DNA of 5,663 nt from DASWHX01 sp036397995 (GTDB lineage Bacteria > Bacteroidota > Bacteroidia > Cytophagales > Cyclobacteriaceae), in assembly GCA_036397995.1 (NCBI GenBank), contig DASWHX010000082.1, forward strand, positions 1 through 5,663. Direction: 5' to 3'. A program made the translations under genes and the position numbers. Under the pieces are notes generated by a model. The model worked only from the letters and a program-made list of their open reading frames with translations, searched no databases and was not told where the DNA came from. Shown piece by piece: positions 4,070 to 5,663 of the stretch (position 1 is its first letter; the number at the start of each line of letters is the position of its first letter).

Positions 4070-5663
4070 ATGAAACAACTTCTACTTGTTGTACTGTGTT
4101 TTGCGCATGTTATCCTATCAGCGCAAGTTAGCGAGGATTTTTCAGATAATGAGTTTTTGAATTCCCCGGCCTGGTTTGGAGATGTAACTAATTTCGAGAT
4201 ATTGTCTCAGGAATTGCATTTGATTGCACCTGCCGTGGAAGGTATTTCTTACCTCGCCACAACCTCAGAAAGCATAAACAATGCCACCTGGGAATTCAGA
4301 GTTCGTTTGGATTTCAATCCGTCTTCCAGTAACTACGCGAAATTTTACCTGGTTTCTGACTCCGCTAATCTTGCCGGGCCGCTGCACGGTTACTTTGTAA
4401 GGATAGGCGGCAGTTCCGATGATATTAGTCTTATAAAACAAAATGGACTTGTTGAAACAATTTTGATTGATGGTCTCGATGGCAGTATTAATACTTCTGC
4501 GGTGGATGTCTCAGTAAAAGTTACCAGGGATGACCAGGGCAATTGGGAATTGTTCTCTGATATTGGTACAACCGGGGTTTATTACTCCGAGGGTGTGGTT
4601 CAGGAAAATGACTTTGCACGGTCATTTTATTGTGGGTTAATGTGTAAATACACTTCAACGCGATCAGATAAATTTTACCTGGATAATATTACTATCTCCG
4701 GAGATCCCTATATAGATTTATTCCCACCAATGCTTGCTAACTATTCTATTCTCAATGAGAATTCACTGATGCTGGTTTTCAATGAACCGCTACTTCCCGG
4801 TACTGTTTTGCCCGAAAATTTTGTTTTGAATTCGCAGCTTCCGATACAAATCGTGTTTGACAGTGATAATTCCAGCAAGGTAAATCTAACCTTTGGTGAA
4901 GCATTTACGAATGGATTTAATCATCAACTATTTGTGCAGGGGATTTCAGATAATTTTAATAATGTTATTGAACCTTTTCAGCTAGATTTTTTATACTTCG
5001 TAGAAATACCAGCAGGAAAGGGTGATGTTATAATTAATGAAATCTTTCCTGATCCTTCTCCTGCAATAGAGCTTCCTGAAGCTGAATTCATTGAGCTCTA
5101 TAATACATCAACAAACCCTTTTCAATTAGCCGGTTGGCAAATTACCGACGGCTCAACGCTTACAACTCTAGGCTCATTCTTACTTCTCCCCGATTCAATG
5201 CTAATAATTTGTCCAACCGCTTATGTATCTCAGTATGCCGGTTTCGGGTATGTTCTTGGCGCATCTCCCTGGCCAAGCCAGAATAATACCGGCGATTTTC
5301 TGATTATCAGAGATGCGGCAGGTGTTGTGATAGATTCTGTTTATTATTCCAATTCCTGGTACGGTGATGAAAACAAAGATGATGGCGGATATACGCTTGA
5401 AAGAATAAATCCGGTTTTGAATTGTTATAACCAGAGCAATTGGAAGGCCTCCGAAAGTGAATCAGGAGGCACACCCGGTAGTCAAAATTCCGTATTCAAT
5501 CTTGAGGAAGATGAGATTGCACCTTCCGTGGTTCAGGCTTCATTCATTGCTCCCAATTTATTAGAGTTGATACTTGATGAGCCGGTTGTTGAGCAAACAA
5601 TACCTCACCTGACTTTTACTTTAACGCCGGAAATTGAAACTGATAGTATAATATATCTGAATG
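4070..5663 (+). CDS. Secreted lamin-tail domain protein (partial, 3' end outside window)
   Basis: The frame is open from the ATG at 4070 to the window edge, giving 531 residues without a stop. A Sec signal peptide spans about 1-18 (KQLLLVVLCFAHVILSA), with cleavage likely before Gln19. Residues 20-211 look like a concanavalin/LamG-like beta sandwich, starting EDFSDNEF and ending KFYLDNITISGD. Residues about 218-312 resemble an SbsA/Ig-like 'FPPMLANY...LVFNEPL' domain. A lamin-tail domain covers about 318-475 (VIINEIFPDPS, EFIELYN, LAGWQITD, GDFLIIRDAAG, DSVYY, GGYTLERINP, GGTPGSQN). A second SbsA-like domain begins at about 482 (EIAPSVVQASF). Bacteroidota proteins of this build are secreted or surface-bound and often end in a type IX secretion signal or a gliding-motility sorting domain; that end is not visible. 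No catalytic motif is seen, so an adhesive or matrix role is inferred only. A weak -7-like TACTTTTC (4050-4057) precedes the gene. Confidence 0.85.
   Translation, partial: MKQLLLVVLCFAHVILSAQVSEDFSDNEFLNSPAWFGDVTNFEILSQELHLIAPAVEGISYLATTSESINNATWEFRVRLDFNPSSSNYAKFYLVSDSANLAGPLHGYFVRIGGSSDDISLIKQNGLVETILIDGLDGSINTSAVDVSVKVTRDDQGNWELFSDIGTTGVYYSEGVVQENDFARSFYCGLMCKYTSTRSDKFYLDNITISGDPYIDLFPPMLANYSILNENSLMLVFNEPLLPGTVLPENFVLNSQLPIQIVFDSDNSSKVNLTFGEAFTNGFNHQLFVQGISDNFNNVIEPFQLDFLYFVEIPAGKGDVIINEIFPDPSPAIELPEAEFIELYNTSTNPFQLAGWQITDGSTLTTLGSFLLLPDSMLIICPTAYVSQYAGFGYVLGASPWPSQNNTGDFLIIRDAAGVVIDSVYYSNSWYGDENKDDGGYTLERINPVLNCYNQSNWKASESESGGTPGSQNSVFNLEEDEIAPSVVQASFIAPNLLELILDEPVVEQTIPHLTFTLTPEIETDSIIYLN

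Overview
The window looks like a piece of a Bacteroidota chromosome (Flavobacteriales/Cytophagales-like). Four things point there: AT-rich DNA, promoter boxes of the Bacteroidota TAnnTTTG type, an IS200/IS605-type transposase remnant closely resembling the short Y1 transposases common in this phylum, and a secreted lamin-tail protein of a Bacteroidota-typical architecture. The genus cannot be set from the sequence alone.

Layout. Positions 1-349 carry no gene but hold REP-like palindromes and one copy of an 82-nt repeat. An FkbM-family methyltransferase lies on the minus strand (350-1180). Next comes a decayed Y1 transposase (about 1384-1839) held between two long inverted arms (1318-1379 and 1847-1909). 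A second copy of the 82-nt repeat follows at 1988-2069. The methyltransferase and the transposase remnant thus sit in a unit of about 2 kb bounded by direct repeats, which I read as an accessory, repeat-rich island.

Positions 2182-2909 form a toxin-first HigBA-like toxin-antitoxin module with its own promoter and a candidate operator. The toxin frame is broken by what looks like a one-base loss in a run of A; the antitoxin is intact. The 119 bases after it carry small hairpins, a perfect 12-bp palindrome and an attC-like heptamer.

From 3029 the window returns to core and surface functions: aspartate-semialdehyde dehydrogenase (asd, minus strand) and, divergently after 45 bp, a secreted multidomain lamin-tail protein that runs off the right edge at 5663.

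The genes do not form one pathway. The coherent units are the HigBA-like operon and the repeat/transposase island. The asd gene and the lamin-tail gene are independent divergent neighbours. I see no clearly new system. The best leads are the palindrome family clustered around the transposase remnant, the broken toxin beside a whole antitoxin, and the surface protein.
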